A stretch of 64,000 nucleotides of DNA, taken from assembly GCF_012726205.1 (NCBI RefSeq), contig NZ_JAASAE010000006.1:227916-291915 (forward strand), written 5' to 3'. The notes under the pieces are model-generated. The model did no database searches. It was not told where the DNA came from and worked only from the letters and a program-made list of their open reading frames with translations. Position 1 is the stretch's first letter; each line of letters opens with the position of its first letter. This DNA is from Rhodococcus sp. HNM0569. Lineage in GTDB: Bacteria > Actinomycetota > Actinomycetes > Mycobacteriales > Mycobacteriaceae. Both the position numbers and the translations under genes were made by a program. Below, piece after piece: positions 26,550 to 34,910 of the stretch.

Positions 26550-27790
26550 CAGGAGTTCCTTTCCCTGCGCGCTCGGGTGCGAGCACTGTCGTACACCGCT
26601 TCGGTGGCGGCCGCCACGGCAGCCCAGCTGTAGCGTTCCTCGGCCCGCGACCGGCCGCGCGCGCCGAGTGCCGCTCGACGCTGCGGATCGTCCAGCAGTG
26701 CCGCGAGCGTCGCGGTGAGGGCTTCGGTGTCGCCGGGCGGCACGAGGTCGGCGCACAGCCCGTCGGCGCCGACCACCTCCGGGATGGCTCCGGCCCGCGA
26801 CACGACGAGCGGTGTGCCGCAGGACATCGCCTCGACGGTGGGCAGCGAGAACCCCTCGTACAACGACGGCACACACGCGATCTCGGCCGAGGCGAGCAGA
26901 GCGGCGAGTTCGGCGTCTTCGAGACCGGACGAGATGTGCACGACGTCGCCGAGATCGAGCTGGTCGATCAGCCGGCGGGTGGGCCCGTCCGGATCGCACT
27001 TGGACACGAGCTGCAATTCGACGTCGCGTTCGGTGCGCAACTTGGCGACCGATTCGAGTAGGTGCCGTACGCCTTTCAACACGACGTCGGCGCTCGCGAC
27101 GGCCACGATGCGCCCGGGGACGCGTGGCGCGTCCGACGGCCGGAACACGTCCGTGTCGACGCCGAGCGGTGCGACGGTGATCGCGTCGTCGTGTACGCCG
27201 AATGCGTCCGCGATGTCGGCGGCCGACGAACTCGACACCGTGAGCACCCGGGGGAGTCTGCGCGCGACGAAACCCTGCATCCGCACGAACCCGTACCAGC
27301 GGTGGACCATCGGCTTGCGCCACCACCGTGCCGCCTTCAGGTCGAGCGTGCGATCACGCGAGATGGGATGGTGGATGGTCGCGACCATCGGCGACGACCG
27401 CGCCACCGCCAGCAACCCGAAGCCGAGGCACTGGTTGTCGTGCACGACGTCGAACTCGCCGCGCCGCGCACGCAACTCGCGTGCGGCGCGCAGGCTGAAC
27501 GTGAGCGGCTCGGGAAAGCCCGCCGTCCACATCGTCGCGACCTCGAGCACGTCGATCCAGTCCCGGAACTCCCGCAGCCGAGGCGTGCGGAACGGATCGG
27601 GCTCGCGATACAGATCGAGGCTCGGCACCTCGGTGAGTGTGACGCGTGGATCGAGCGCGGGATAGGGCTGCCCCGAGAACACCTCGACGTGGTGCCCCCG
27701 GTCGGCGAGCGCCTTGCTCAACCGCTCGACGTAGACTCCCTGGCCGCCCACATGCCGCTTGCTCCGGTACGACAGCAGTGCAATGCGCAC
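26549..27790 (-). CDS. Glycosyltransferase family 4 (GT-B)
   Basis: 413 residues. N-terminal domain: LLSYRSKRHVGGQGVYVERLSKAL, the GT4 acceptor-side glycine loop, then GHHVEVFSG. C-terminal domain: VAPLGVDTDVFRP, VLKGVRHLLESVAKL, and the donor-binding EX7E motif in PSLYEGFSLPTVEAMSCG with GTPLVVSRAGAIPEVVG. It is a retaining nucleotide-sugar transferase of the cytoplasmic face. GTG start at 27790 with a strong GGAGGG upstream. It follows the LLM oxidoreductase by 46 bases and is translationally coupled to the methyltransferase. Sugar and acceptor cannot be read from sequence; a glycolipid acceptor is plausible. Confidence 0.86.
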   Translation of the reverse strand: MRIALLSYRSKRHVGGQGVYVERLSKALADRGHHVEVFSGQPYPALDPRVTLTEVPSLDLYREPDPFRTPRLREFRDWIDVLEVATMWTAGFPEPLTFSLRAARELRARRGEFDVVHDNQCLGFGLLAVARSSPMVATIHHPISRDRTLDLKAARWWRKPMVHRWYGFVRMQGFVARRLPRVLTVSSSSAADIADAFGVHDDAITVAPLGVDTDVFRPSDAPRVPGRIVAVASADVVLKGVRHLLESVAKLRTERDVELQLVSKCDPDGPTRRLIDQLDLGDVVHISSGLEDAELAALLASAEIACVPSLYEGFSLPTVEAMSCGTPLVVSRAGAIPEVVGADGLCADLVPPGDTEALTATLAALLDDPQRRAALGARGRSRAEERYSWAAVAAATEAVYDSARTRARRERNS

Positions 27791-27836
27791 GTCGCCCTCC
27801 CCTCCTGCCCTGCCGGGCTCCTCCGCGGTGACCGCC

Positions 27837-28691
27837 TCAGCGGCCGCCGAGTGCGAGCTTGCCCGCCAACCTCTCGACGTAGGCGACGACCTCGGCCTCG
27901 GCTTTGTCGGGCATGCCGTACACGACCTCGGTGACACCGAGATCGCGCCAGCGTTCGAGCCGTTCGGCGTCGGGCTTGAAGTCGAGCACGACGATCTCGG
28001 GCTCACCCTCGCGGCCCGCGTCGCGCCACATCTTCTGCAGCAGCCGCACGCGGTCGTCGATCTCGGACTCGCCGGGCGTGCTGATCCAGCCGTCGGCGCT
28101 GCGGCAGATCCACGCGAAATTCTTCTCGGTGCCCGCCGCACCGACGAGCGTGGGAACCCGCGGCTGCTGGATCGGCTTGGGCCATGCCCAGCTCGGGCCG
28201 AAGGTGACGAATTCGCCGTCGTACTCGGCCTGTTCCTGCGACCAGAGGGCCTGCATCGCCTCGAGGTACTCGCGCAGCATGGTGCGCCTGCGCTTGGGCG
28301 GTACTCCGTGATCGGCGAGTTCGTCGGTGTTCCAGCCGTAGCCGACGCCGAACGTGACCCGGCCGCCGCTGAGATGGTCCAGCGACGCAATCGTTTTCGC
28401 GAGGGTGAGCGGGTCGTGCTCGACGGGGATCGCGACGGCGGTGCCGAGCCGGATGGTGCTGGTGACCGCTGCGGCCCCGCCCAGCGAGACCCACGGGTCG
28501 AGAGTGCGGGCGTACCGGTCGTCGGGCAGTGCGGCACCGCCGGTCTGTGGATGCGCGGCCTCGCGGCGGACCGGGATGTGGGTGTGCTCGGGCACGTAGA
28601 ACGAATCGAAGCCGAACCGTTCGGCCGCGGCCGCGGCAGGCGCGGGAGCGATACCTCGATCACTGCTGAACAAGACCAATCCGTACCGCAT
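27837..28691 (-). CDS. LLM-class (F420-type) oxidoreductase
   Basis: 284 residues with a luciferase-like TIM-barrel: YGLVLFSSDRG at the start, ERFGFDSFYVPEHTHIPV (about 24-41), IRLGTAVAIPVEHDPLTLAKTIASLDHLSGGR (about 82-113, read in parts), FGVGYGWNTDELADHG, and RVPTLVGAAG. This is the TIGR03619-like group of actinobacterial F420-dependent oxidoreductases; a FMN enzyme cannot be excluded. In M. tuberculosis a distantly similar flavin/F420 protein (Rv3520c) lies in the cholesterol regulon. ATG at 28691. A perfect match to the KstR consensus lies 90 bases upstream. Head of the run LLM-GT4-methyltransferase-six-hairpin. Confidence 0.8.
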   Translation of the reverse strand: MRYGLVLFSSDRGIAPAPAAAAAERFGFDSFYVPEHTHIPVRREAAHPQTGGAALPDDRYARTLDPWVSLGGAAAVTSTIRLGTAVAIPVEHDPLTLAKTIASLDHLSGGRVTFGVGYGWNTDELADHGVPPKRRRTMLREYLEAMQALWSQEQAEYDGEFVTFGPSWAWPKPIQQPRVPTLVGAAGTEKNFAWICRSADGWISTPGESEIDDRVRLLQKMWRDAGREGEPEIVVLDFKPDAERLERWRDLGVTEVVYGMPDKAEAEVVAYVERLAGKLALGGR

Positions 28692-28780
28692 GCAGCACCT
28701 TTCGGTTCGCGACGTTGCATCGTGCCTTCGCGCCGGACGGGAGACGCACTCGCGACCCGCCGACCGAACGTGCCGCGAAG

Positions 28781-28794
28781 TGTAACCTGTTTCA
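28781..28794. promoter_or_regulatory. KstR-type operator upstream of the LLM oxidoreductase operon
   Basis: TGTAACCTGTTTCA fits TnnAACnnGTTnnA at all eight fixed positions. It lies in the 203-base gap between the LysR stop and the LLM oxidoreductase start, about 90 bases before the latter, followed by T-rich sequence. Confidence 0.65.
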
Positions 28795-28894
28795 CTTTTT
28801 CGCACCAGATGGTGCGGGACGCCGCGGTCGGCACGCGATCTCGTGACCACCGGCCGAACGAGTTCGTTCTACTACCGCCCCGCGCCGAACCGGT

Positions 28895-29815
28895 TCACGT
28901 GGTCGCGTGGTCGGCAAGACCGAGGGTGCGAGCCGCGTCGCGCACCGCCCCGATCACCGACTGCAGCGACGGGCGGGCCGCGCTCGCCGTCCGGTACGCG
29001 ACCGACACGGTGCGCACGAGGGGGTCGTCGACCGGAACGATGTCGAGCTCGCTCGGCCGCAGCATGAGACCGAGATCGGACACGAGCGTGACGCCGAGGC
29101 CCGACGCGACCATCGCGAGCGCGGTGGCCTGCTCGCCCACCTCGTGCCGGATGCGCGGCTCGAAGCCCGCGGTGTTGCACGCGCGACGCACCGACTTGCC
29201 GAAATGCGAGCGCGGGCCGGACAGGATCCACGGCCGGTCGGCGAGCTCGGCGAGCGCGATCGACCCGCGCGTGTGGAGGCCACGCGGGAGTACCGCGTGC
29301 ATACGCTCGACGGCGATGATCTCGCGCGCGAGGGCGGGATCCCACGTGAGGGGGTAGTTGGAGTACTCGATCACGAACGACAGGTCGAGCGCGCCGTCGC
29401 GTACCGCGCCTGCCGTCTCCTCGGGCGCGAGTTCCTTCGTGCGGACCTCGATGCCCGGGTGCGTGCGTTCGAGTTCGCTGAGCGCGAGCGGCAACAGCCC
29501 CGCCGCGACCGACGCCCACACCCCCGCGGTGAGACGTGCCGTGACTCCGCTCTGGGCGGTTTCGAGCGCGAGACCCGCACGTTCGACGGCCGCCAGGATC
29601 TCCTCGGCATGCTCGGCGAGCACGACCCCCGCCTCGGTGAACAGCATCCGTCTGCCCTGGCGTTCGAACAACCGTGTGCCCGATTCGCGTTCGAGTTGGG
29701 CGAGCTGCTGGGACACCGCCGACACCGTGTAGTTGAGCGACTGCGCCACGGCCGTCACGGTGCCACGCCTGCTGAGCTCACGGAGCAACTTGAGTCGATG
29801 CAGCGAGAACTCCAT
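28895..29815 (-). CDS. LysR-family transcriptional regulator
   Basis: 306 residues. N-terminal winged HTH: LKLLRELSRRGTVTAVAQSLNYTVSAVSQQLAQLE (about 8-42, read in parts), LFERQGRRMLFTEAG. The effector domain (about 90-290) has the two periplasmic-binding-like lobes, with SGPRSHFGKSVRRACN and ATALAMVASGLGVTLVSDLGL. ATG at 29815; longer readings to 29920 lack a ribosome site. It is divergent from the Glu/Leu/Val dehydrogenase gene (244-base gap), the usual arrangement for a LysR regulator and its target. A TTCATGAA palindrome at about 29873 in the gap may be part of a binding site. Target and effector are inferred, probably an amino acid. Confidence 0.85.
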   Translation of the reverse strand: MEFSLHRLKLLRELSRRGTVTAVAQSLNYTVSAVSQQLAQLERESGTRLFERQGRRMLFTEAGVVLAEHAEEILAAVERAGLALETAQSGVTARLTAGVWASVAAGLLPLALSELERTHPGIEVRTKELAPEETAGAVRDGALDLSFVIEYSNYPLTWDPALAREIIAVERMHAVLPRGLHTRGSIALAELADRPWILSGPRSHFGKSVRRACNTAGFEPRIRHEVGEQATALAMVASGLGVTLVSDLGLMLRPSELDIVPVDDPLVRTVSVAYRTASAARPSLQSVIGAVRDAARTLGLADHATT

Positions 29816-30059
29816 CACCACACGATATGCGGTACCCGCGTCCTCGGCCCGCTCCTCGGCGAGAGTCCACATTTCATGAACGGATCGGTCCACGAAGAGT
29901 AACTGGACGTGCCCGCTCACCAGGGCACATGCTGAGACCAGCGGACGAAATCCGCATCATCCGGCAGCGGCCAGGCGCGTTCCCCGACCGGGGGCGGGCC
30001 CGGTGGACGCTGCCCGCAACAGTTCCGCCCACGACAATCCGGGAAACGGGGGACTCGAC

Positions 30060-31286
30060 ATGACGACGATCGACATGCGCACAGGGAACCGGTCGACCTC
30101 GGCCGCGGCCGTCACGCACCCCTCACGTCCCGAACCGATCATGCGGATCGAGTGGACCGACCCGGTGACCCACACCGTCGGCTATCTCGTCGTCGACACC
30201 CTGGTGTCGGGCATGGCGACGGGTGGCACGCGAATGCGGCCGGGGTGCACGCTCACCGAGGTCGAGGACCTCGCGCGCGGCATGTCCGCCAAGACCGCGA
30301 TGTTCGACCTGCCGATCGGCGGCGCGAAGGGCGGCATCGACTTCGACCCCAAGGACCCGCGTGCCGACGAGGTACTCGAGCGGTTCTGCGACGCGATGCG
30401 TCCGTTCCTCGACCGGCACTGGGTGACGGCCGAGGACCTCGGTGTGCCGCAACACCGCATCGACGCGGTGTTCGCGCGGCTGGGGATGCGGCAGTCGTAC
30501 CACGCGGCGATCGAACGTGCGGCCGACCCGCAGCGCACCGCCGAGCGCGTCATGGCCGGCCTGTGCGCACACGCACCGGGCGGGTTGCTCGGCGACGTCA
30601 TCGGCGGATACGGCGTGGCGCAGGCATGCTTGGCCGCCGCGCAGAACTGGAACTGGGACCCTGCGCGGTGCACCGTCGCGGTACAGGGTGTCGGCACGAT
30701 GGGCGGCGGCGCCGCGTGGTACCTGCACGACACGGGCATGAAGGTCGTCGCGGTCGCGGACGCCGCGGGCACCCTGTTCGATCCCGCAGGCCTCGACGTG
30801 CCCGCGCTGCTCGACACGCGCGACGAGTACGGCGAGATCGACCGCACGCGCGTTCCCGCACACGTCGAGCGGCTGCCGCGCGATGTCGTCCTCGGAGTGG
30901 AGGCCGACTTTCTGATTCCGGCCGCGGTGTCGTACGCGCTCACCGAGGCCAACTGCGATCAGGTACGTGCGAGTGTGGTCGTCGAGGCCGCGAACGCCGC
31001 GACGACGCCGCACGCCGAAGCCGCCCTCGCGGCCCGCGGCGTCGCAGTGGTGCCGGACTTCGTCGCGAACGCGGGCGCGGTCGCGTGGGCGTGGTGGCTC
31101 CTGCTCGGCTACGTCGGATCGGAGCCGCAGGATTCGTTCGACCGCCTGCGCGCCGCGATGCACGACAAGGTGGGCACGCTGCTGCGGGCGTGGCAGCCGG
31201 GCACCGGGACGCTGCGCGCCGTGGCCGAGCTGCTGACGGCGTCGAAGGCACACGAACGGGCCAACACCACGATCACCGTGCCCTGA
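30060..31286 (+). CDS. Glu/Leu/Phe/Val dehydrogenase family protein
   Basis: 408 residues. The dimerisation/substrate half has GGTRMRPGCTLTEVEDLARGMSAKTAM with Lys78 and LPIGGAKGGIDFDP with the catalytic Lys90. The NAD domain shows VAVQGVGTMGGGAAWYLHD and the late segments VEAANAATTPHAEAAL and PDFVANAGAVAWAW. It deaminates an amino acid to the keto acid with NAD(P)+. The precise amino acid is uncertain: size and motifs fit the glutamate/valine/leucine family, and a substrate assignment needs the pocket residues compared. Start ATG 30060 with GGGGGA seven bases upstream; a GTG at 30003 is less likely. Divergent LysR gene probably regulates it. It stops 13 bases before the convergent PP2C gene. 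Confidence 0.83.
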   Translation: MTTIDMRTGNRSTSAAAVTHPSRPEPIMRIEWTDPVTHTVGYLVVDTLVSGMATGGTRMRPGCTLTEVEDLARGMSAKTAMFDLPIGGAKGGIDFDPKDPRADEVLERFCDAMRPFLDRHWVTAEDLGVPQHRIDAVFARLGMRQSYHAAIERAADPQRTAERVMAGLCAHAPGGLLGDVIGGYGVAQACLAAAQNWNWDPARCTVAVQGVGTMGGGAAWYLHDTGMKVVAVADAAGTLFDPAGLDVPALLDTRDEYGEIDRTRVPAHVERLPRDVVLGVEADFLIPAAVSYALTEANCDQVRASVVVEAANAATTPHAEAALAARGVAVVPDFVANAGAVAWAWWLLLGYVGSEPQDSFDRLRAAMHDKVGTLLRAWQPGTGTLRAVAELLTASKAHERANTTITVP

Positions 31287-31299
31287 CGCGGCGCGGCGT

Positions 31300-32055
31300 T
31301 CACGCGTCGGCGAAGCGCAGAATCGCGATCGTGATGTTGTCGTGGCCGCCGAGCTCGCACGCGAGCCGCACGAGCGCGACGGCAGTTTCGGTGTCGCTGC
31401 TCGCGCGGTCGTCGGCGTCGCCGAGGCGCAGTGCCTGCGCGACGGCCTCGTGACTGACGAGATCGGTGAGGCCGTCGCTGCACATCACCACGGCGATGTC
31501 GGCGCCGCACTCGACGGGGGTGACGTGGACGTCGAGCGGCGCCCGCGTGGCCCCGAGGGCCTGGGTGAGCCCGCCGCCGTAGCCGACGTCGGGCTCGCTG
31601 AGTTCGCGGGCTTCGCCGTCGGCACAACGCAGCACGGTCGAGTCGCCGACGTTGAACGCGAGCACGGATCCGTCGGCCGCGAGATGCACCCCCGCCGCGG
31701 TGGTGCCCATCCCCGAGAACGCCTCGTCGTCCTCGCCCATACGGTTGAGCTGGTCGGCGACCGCCTGTGCACGAGCCGCGAGGGCATCGGCCGCGCCGTC
31801 ACGGCCCTCGGGATCGAGCGGTGCGCTGAGGATTTCGGCCGCGAGCCGTGACGCCACCTCGCCCGCGAGATGACCGCCCATGCCGTCGCACACGACGACT
31901 GTCGACCCGCTGCCGCGCGCGATCCGCACCTGCAGCACGCGGCCGTGCTCGCCGTGCAGCGCCCAGCCGTCGACACCGACGGCGTCCTCGTTGTGATCGC
32001 GTACCCGGCCGAGATCGGTGACGACGGTTAACAGCGCCGAACTCCCGGATTCCAT
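31300..32055 (-). CDS. PP2C-family serine/threonine protein phosphatase
   Basis: 251 residues, a lone PP2C catalytic domain. Metal-binding motifs are complete: RVRDHNEDAVG (about 17-27), VCDGMGGHLAGEVAS (about 54-68), GMGTTAAGV, NVGDSTVLRC, MCSDGLTDLVS and GGHDNITIAILRF. It dephosphorylates Ser/Thr residues, probably those set by the Hanks-type kinases of the organism, none of which is in this window. No membrane helix, unlike M. tuberculosis PstP, so it is cytosolic. The ATG at 32055 is preceded at six bases by TACGGT, which points to a leaderless message. Confidence 0.88.
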   Translation of the reverse strand: MESGSSALLTVVTDLGRVRDHNEDAVGVDGWALHGEHGRVLQVRIARGSGSTVVVCDGMGGHLAGEVASRLAAEILSAPLDPEGRDGAADALAARAQAVADQLNRMGEDDEAFSGMGTTAAGVHLAADGSVLAFNVGDSTVLRCADGEARELSEPDVGYGGGLTQALGATRAPLDVHVTPVECGADIAVVMCSDGLTDLVSHEAVAQALRLGDADDRASSDTETAVALVRLACELGGHDNITIAILRFADA

Positions 32056-32061
32056 TCACAT

Positions 32062-32067
32062 ACCGTA
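32062..32067 (-). promoter_or_regulatory. Likely -10 element of a leaderless PP2C transcript
   Basis: On the minus strand TACGGT ends six bases before the ATG of the phosphatase gene, the TAnnnT-N6/7-ATG arrangement of leaderless genes in Mycobacteriales. No Shine-Dalgarno sequence precedes the ATG. Confidence 0.5.
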
Positions 32068-32213
32068 CGACGCACGCGGTACCGGCACGCCGGATCCGCG
32101 CGCGCCGGCGTCGACGCGGACGGAAGCGGCGGCGCCGAGGTATGGCGTGTGTCACCGTTTGCCCAGTTCAGAGCACATTTCGGGGACAATGGGTGGTGAC
32201 GGAGGTGGTCACC

Positions 32214-32633
32214 ATGGCGCATCACACGCCGACCCACATCGTGCGCCGTACCGAAGAACTGCGACGAGCCGTCGCGGAGTGCTGTGCGCACGTCACCTAC
32301 GCGACGCGTCTCGCGGCCGGGACCGACGCGCGGGGCTGTGAACTGACCGTCCGGCCCGTCCGCAGCGGGCCCGACGCCTTCACCGAACTGATGCGGGCCG
32401 TGCAGTCCTATCCCGCACCGACACCCTGCGGCGACACCGACGGCACGCGCGCAGGTGCCGACACATTCGAGGACGCGCACGTCACGCCCGCCGAGGCACT
32501 GCACGCCGCCGACCGTGCGCTGCTCCGGGCGATCGACGCCGTGCGGCGGGCCGAACTCGCGGCCACCGCCGCGGTACTTGCCGCGCACCACCAGGTGCCC
32601 CGGCAACCAGGGCACGACACCGAACGCGGCTGA
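32214..32633 (+). CDS. Hypothetical protein, Ala/His-rich helical
   Basis: 139 residues, not recognised. It reads as a helical protein: HIVRRTEELRRAVAECCAHVTYAT near the start (two adjacent Cys), then a loop with PAPTPCGDTDGTRAG and a long Ala-rich helix PAEALHAADRALLRAIDAVRRAELAA. No signal peptide or membrane helix. The ATG at 32214 has GGAGGTG seven bases upstream, which supports translation. An upstream GTG (32196) is possible. It is divergent from PP2C and convergent with another unknown gene; both stop codons fall in one 20-bp palindrome. Confidence 0.6.
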   Translation: MAHHTPTHIVRRTEELRRAVAECCAHVTYATRLAAGTDARGCELTVRPVRSGPDAFTELMRAVQSYPAPTPCGDTDGTRAGADTFEDAHVTPAEALHAADRALLRAIDAVRRAELAATAAVLAAHHQVPRQPGHDTERG

Positions 32634-32648
32634 CCGGCGCCGGTCAGC
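32629..32648. terminator. Perfect 20-bp palindrome covering two convergent stop codons
   Basis: GCTGACCGGCGCCGGTCAGC is its own reverse complement. It contains the TGA of the plus-strand gene (32631-32633) and the TGA of the minus-strand gene (complement of 32644-32646). It could act as a short bidirectional terminator, though the stem would have only about eight pairs. Confidence 0.4.
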
Positions 32649-33252
32649 GTGCGCGCAACAGGGCGCGGTGATGCGCGGCGACCGTCGTCTCCAACTGGTT
32701 GTCCGTCCAGTCGGCGTGTTCGGCGTGTTCGACGAACACCGGCCGGCTCGCACCGAGGGCGCGGGCACACGAGACGAGCTCGTGCTCGATCTCGCGGGCA
32801 GGAACGGTGGCGACCCACTCGGGGTCGATCGCGACGCGCGTGACGACGAACCGGTCGGCGCTCACGGTGACGGCGGGGGCGTCGCCGCGGGTGCGGGCGT
32901 CACCCGACGCGACGAAACGCGCGCCGCCGGTGACCGAGTCGCGCACGCGGCGGTACTCGAGCGCCGTCGACGTCCGCAGCAGGGTGCTCAGCACCGCACG
33001 CCGCGCAGGGACCGGCGCGAGCACGCGGAAGTGGTTGTCCTCGAAACGTTTCCCCTTGGCGACACGCAGCGCAGTGCGGTATCCGTCCATGACGGCCGAC
33101 GCGACGTGGGTGGGCGCGACCCAGTGGTGCAGCGCGTCGTCGATCCACACGTCGACCGGGAGCAGACCGTTGCCGAGTGTCATCGCCACCAGGGCACGAG
33201 GCCCGGGGCCACCGACCGCCGTCGCGTCGCTTCCGATTCCCCCCGCGTTCAC
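32644..33252 (-). CDS. Hypothetical protein (unknown actinobacterial family)
   Basis: About 202 residues with GTG at 33252, or 179 with ATG at 33183; neither has a convincing ribosome site, so the start is uncertain. An ATG at 33306 is excluded because it lies in the terminator hairpin of the upstream gene. The body looks like a real globular protein: LLPVDVWIDDALHHWVAPTHVASAV, GYRTALRVAKGKRFEDNHFRVLAPVPARRAVLSTLL, TVSADRFVVTRVAIDPEWVATVPAREIEHELVSC (read in parts), ending in TTVAAHHRALLRAR. The alternating beta/helix pattern recalls ESX-associated EspG-type proteins only vaguely, and no such call is made. It converges with the preceding unknown gene. Confidence 0.5.
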   Translation of the reverse strand: MNAGGIGSDATAVGGPGPRALVAMTLGNGLLPVDVWIDDALHHWVAPTHVASAVMDGYRTALRVAKGKRFEDNHFRVLAPVPARRAVLSTLLRTSTALEYRRVRDSVTGGARFVASGDARTRGDAPAVTVSADRFVVTRVAIDPEWVATVPAREIEHELVSCARALGASRPVFVEHAEHADWTDNQLETTVAAHHRALLRAR

Positions 33253-33281
33253 ACATCCCCCCAGATCGCCCGTCCTGCACG

Positions 33282-33314
33282 GTCCCTGCGTGCCTCCCCG
33301 TGGCACGCAGGGAC
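33282..33314 (-). terminator. Hairpin terminator downstream of the succinate-semialdehyde dehydrogenase-like gene
   Basis: GTCCCTGCGTGCC (33282-33294) pairs perfectly over 13 bases with GGCACGCAGGGAC (33302-33314), loop of seven. It starts 38 bases beyond the stop of the dehydrogenase gene on the same strand and separates it from the unknown gene. Confidence 0.75.
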
Positions 33315-33351
33315 TCTAACCCACGCCGAGTGACGGCGGCATCCCGGCCGG

Positions 33352-34728
33352 TCAGCGCTCCGAGGTACGGCGCAGCTTCGCGTTGGCGAACTCGTGGATT
33401 CCCCACTTGCCGAGCTCGCGACCGTATCCGGACCGTTTGACGCCACCGAACGGAAGACCCGGCAGCGTCGTGCCGTGTTCGTTGACGTAGGCCATGCCGA
33501 CGTCGAGGCGGTCCGCGACGGCACGTGCCGCGTCGAGGTCGCGTCCCCACACCGACGCGCTGAGCCCGAAGGTGGTGTCGTTGGCCAGAGCGACCGCCTC
33601 GTCGACCGAGTCGACGCGGTACACGACCCCGACCGGACCGAAGATCTCCTCACGATAGGCATCCATGTCGGACGTGACGCCGGTGAGCACCGCGGGCTTC
33701 ATGAACGCACCCTCACCCGCCAGCGGTTCGCCTCCGGTGTGCAGCGTGGCGCCCTGCTCTACGGCCCGGCGCACCTGTTTCACGACGCCGTCCCGCGCGT
33801 CGACCGACGACAGCGGCCCGACCTGTGTGCCATCGTCGGACGGGTCGCCGACCACCGCGGCGTCGAACTCGCGCACGAGTGCGGCGACGAACTCGTCGTA
33901 GTACTCGCCTGGCACGATCATGCGTTTGGGCGAGTTGCACGCCTGCCCGCAGTTCGACAACCGGGCGCGCGCCGCGATTCTCGCCGAGCGTGCGAGGTCG
34001 TCGGTGTCGAGCAGGATCAGCGCGTCCGAGCCGCCGAGTTCGAGCACCGACTTCTTGAGGTTGTCCGCCGCGGTACGAGCGACGGCCGCGCCCGCTGCTT
34101 CGCTGCCGGTCAGCGAGACGCCGCGCACCGCGGGATCGGCGATGACGTCGGCGACCTGGTCGCTCGTCGCGAACAGGTTGACGTACGCGTCGGCCGGCAC
34201 GCCTGCGGCGTGGAGGACTTCTTCCATGAGCAGCGCCGACGCGGGACAGATCGACGCGTGCTTGAGCAGCACGGTGTTGCCGAGGACGAGATTGGGCGCC
34301 GCGAACCGGGCGACCTGGTAGTAGGGGTAGTTCCACGGCATGACGCCGACGAGCGGGCCGATCGGCTCGTACGTGACCACGGATTCGAGTGCGGGTGGCA
34401 CGTCGAGTTCGTCGCGCGCGAGCAATTCCGGACCGTGCTCGGCGTACCAGCGGTAGATCGCGGCCGCCAGTTGCACCTCGCCGAGCGCTTCCTTGCGGGG
34501 CTTGCCCATCTCCTTCGTGATCGATGCCGCGAGTTCGTCCTGACGCGCGTCGTACAGGTCCGCCGTCGCGGCGATCGCACGGGCGCGGTCGGCGACGTCG
34601 GTGGCGCGCCACCGGGAGTACGCGGCGGCCGAGCGTGCGATCGCGTCGCGGACGCCGCCGTCGTCGAGCGTGTCGAACTGTCGTTCGGTGCGGCCCGTCG
34701 TGGGGTCGATTGTCGCGTATTTGCTCAT
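33352..34728 (-). CDS. gabD1: Succinate-semialdehyde-type aldehyde dehydrogenase
   Basis: 458 residues, the short SSADH form that starts almost at the substrate domain (MSKYATIDPTTGRTERQF). Visible: KEMGKPRKEALGEV, VGVMPWNYPYYQVARFAAP (about 126-144), LSLTGSEAAG-like cofactor loop VSLTGSEAAGAAVA, general base in VLELGGSDALILLD, catalytic Cys in RLSNCGQACNSPKRMIV, EEIFGPVGVVYRV and LPFGGVKRSGYGRELG. M. tuberculosis GabD1 (Rv0234c) and GabD2 have this form; GabD1 is the nearer by length. It oxidises succinate semialdehyde with NADP+ or NAD+. Stands alone, with its own terminator. Upstream 182-base gap holds a Zur-like promoter for the divergent gene. Confidence 0.8.
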   Translation of the reverse strand: MSKYATIDPTTGRTERQFDTLDDGGVRDAIARSAAAYSRWRATDVADRARAIAATADLYDARQDELAASITKEMGKPRKEALGEVQLAAAIYRWYAEHGPELLARDELDVPPALESVVTYEPIGPLVGVMPWNYPYYQVARFAAPNLVLGNTVLLKHASICPASALLMEEVLHAAGVPADAYVNLFATSDQVADVIADPAVRGVSLTGSEAAGAAVARTAADNLKKSVLELGGSDALILLDTDDLARSARIAARARLSNCGQACNSPKRMIVPGEYYDEFVAALVREFDAAVVGDPSDDGTQVGPLSSVDARDGVVKQVRRAVEQGATLHTGGEPLAGEGAFMKPAVLTGVTSDMDAYREEIFGPVGVVYRVDSVDEAVALANDTTFGLSASVWGRDLDAARAVADRLDVGMAYVNEHGTTLPGLPFGGVKRSGYGRELGKWGIHEFANAKLRRTSER

Positions 34729-34873
34729 GGTTCGAGGCTACCCACGCAGGCACCCCGCGCAATCATGGATTCCGGGCGTAACATGCTGCGGCACAGCATT
34801 ATTGACGACAGTGGCATTGTACGCCTCGACGGGCGCGCGGTGGGTCCACATGCCGACATTCGCATCATCTACT

Positions 34874-34902
34874 TTGACATTCGTTTTCATTAACGGTTGA
34901 TT
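34874..34902 (+). promoter_or_regulatory. Promoter with overlapping Zur-like box in front of the AztD-like gene
   Basis: TTGACA (34874-34879) and TTGATT (34897-34902) are 17 bases apart. The complement of 34875-34889 reads TGAAAACGAATGTCA, which agrees in 12 of 15 positions with the actinobacterial Zur box TGAAAATGATTTTCA. A zinc-loaded repressor bound here would cover the -35 element. The start codon at 34911 is only about nine bases from the -10, so the leader is very short. Confidence 0.6.
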
Positions 34903-34910
34903 AGCGATCC

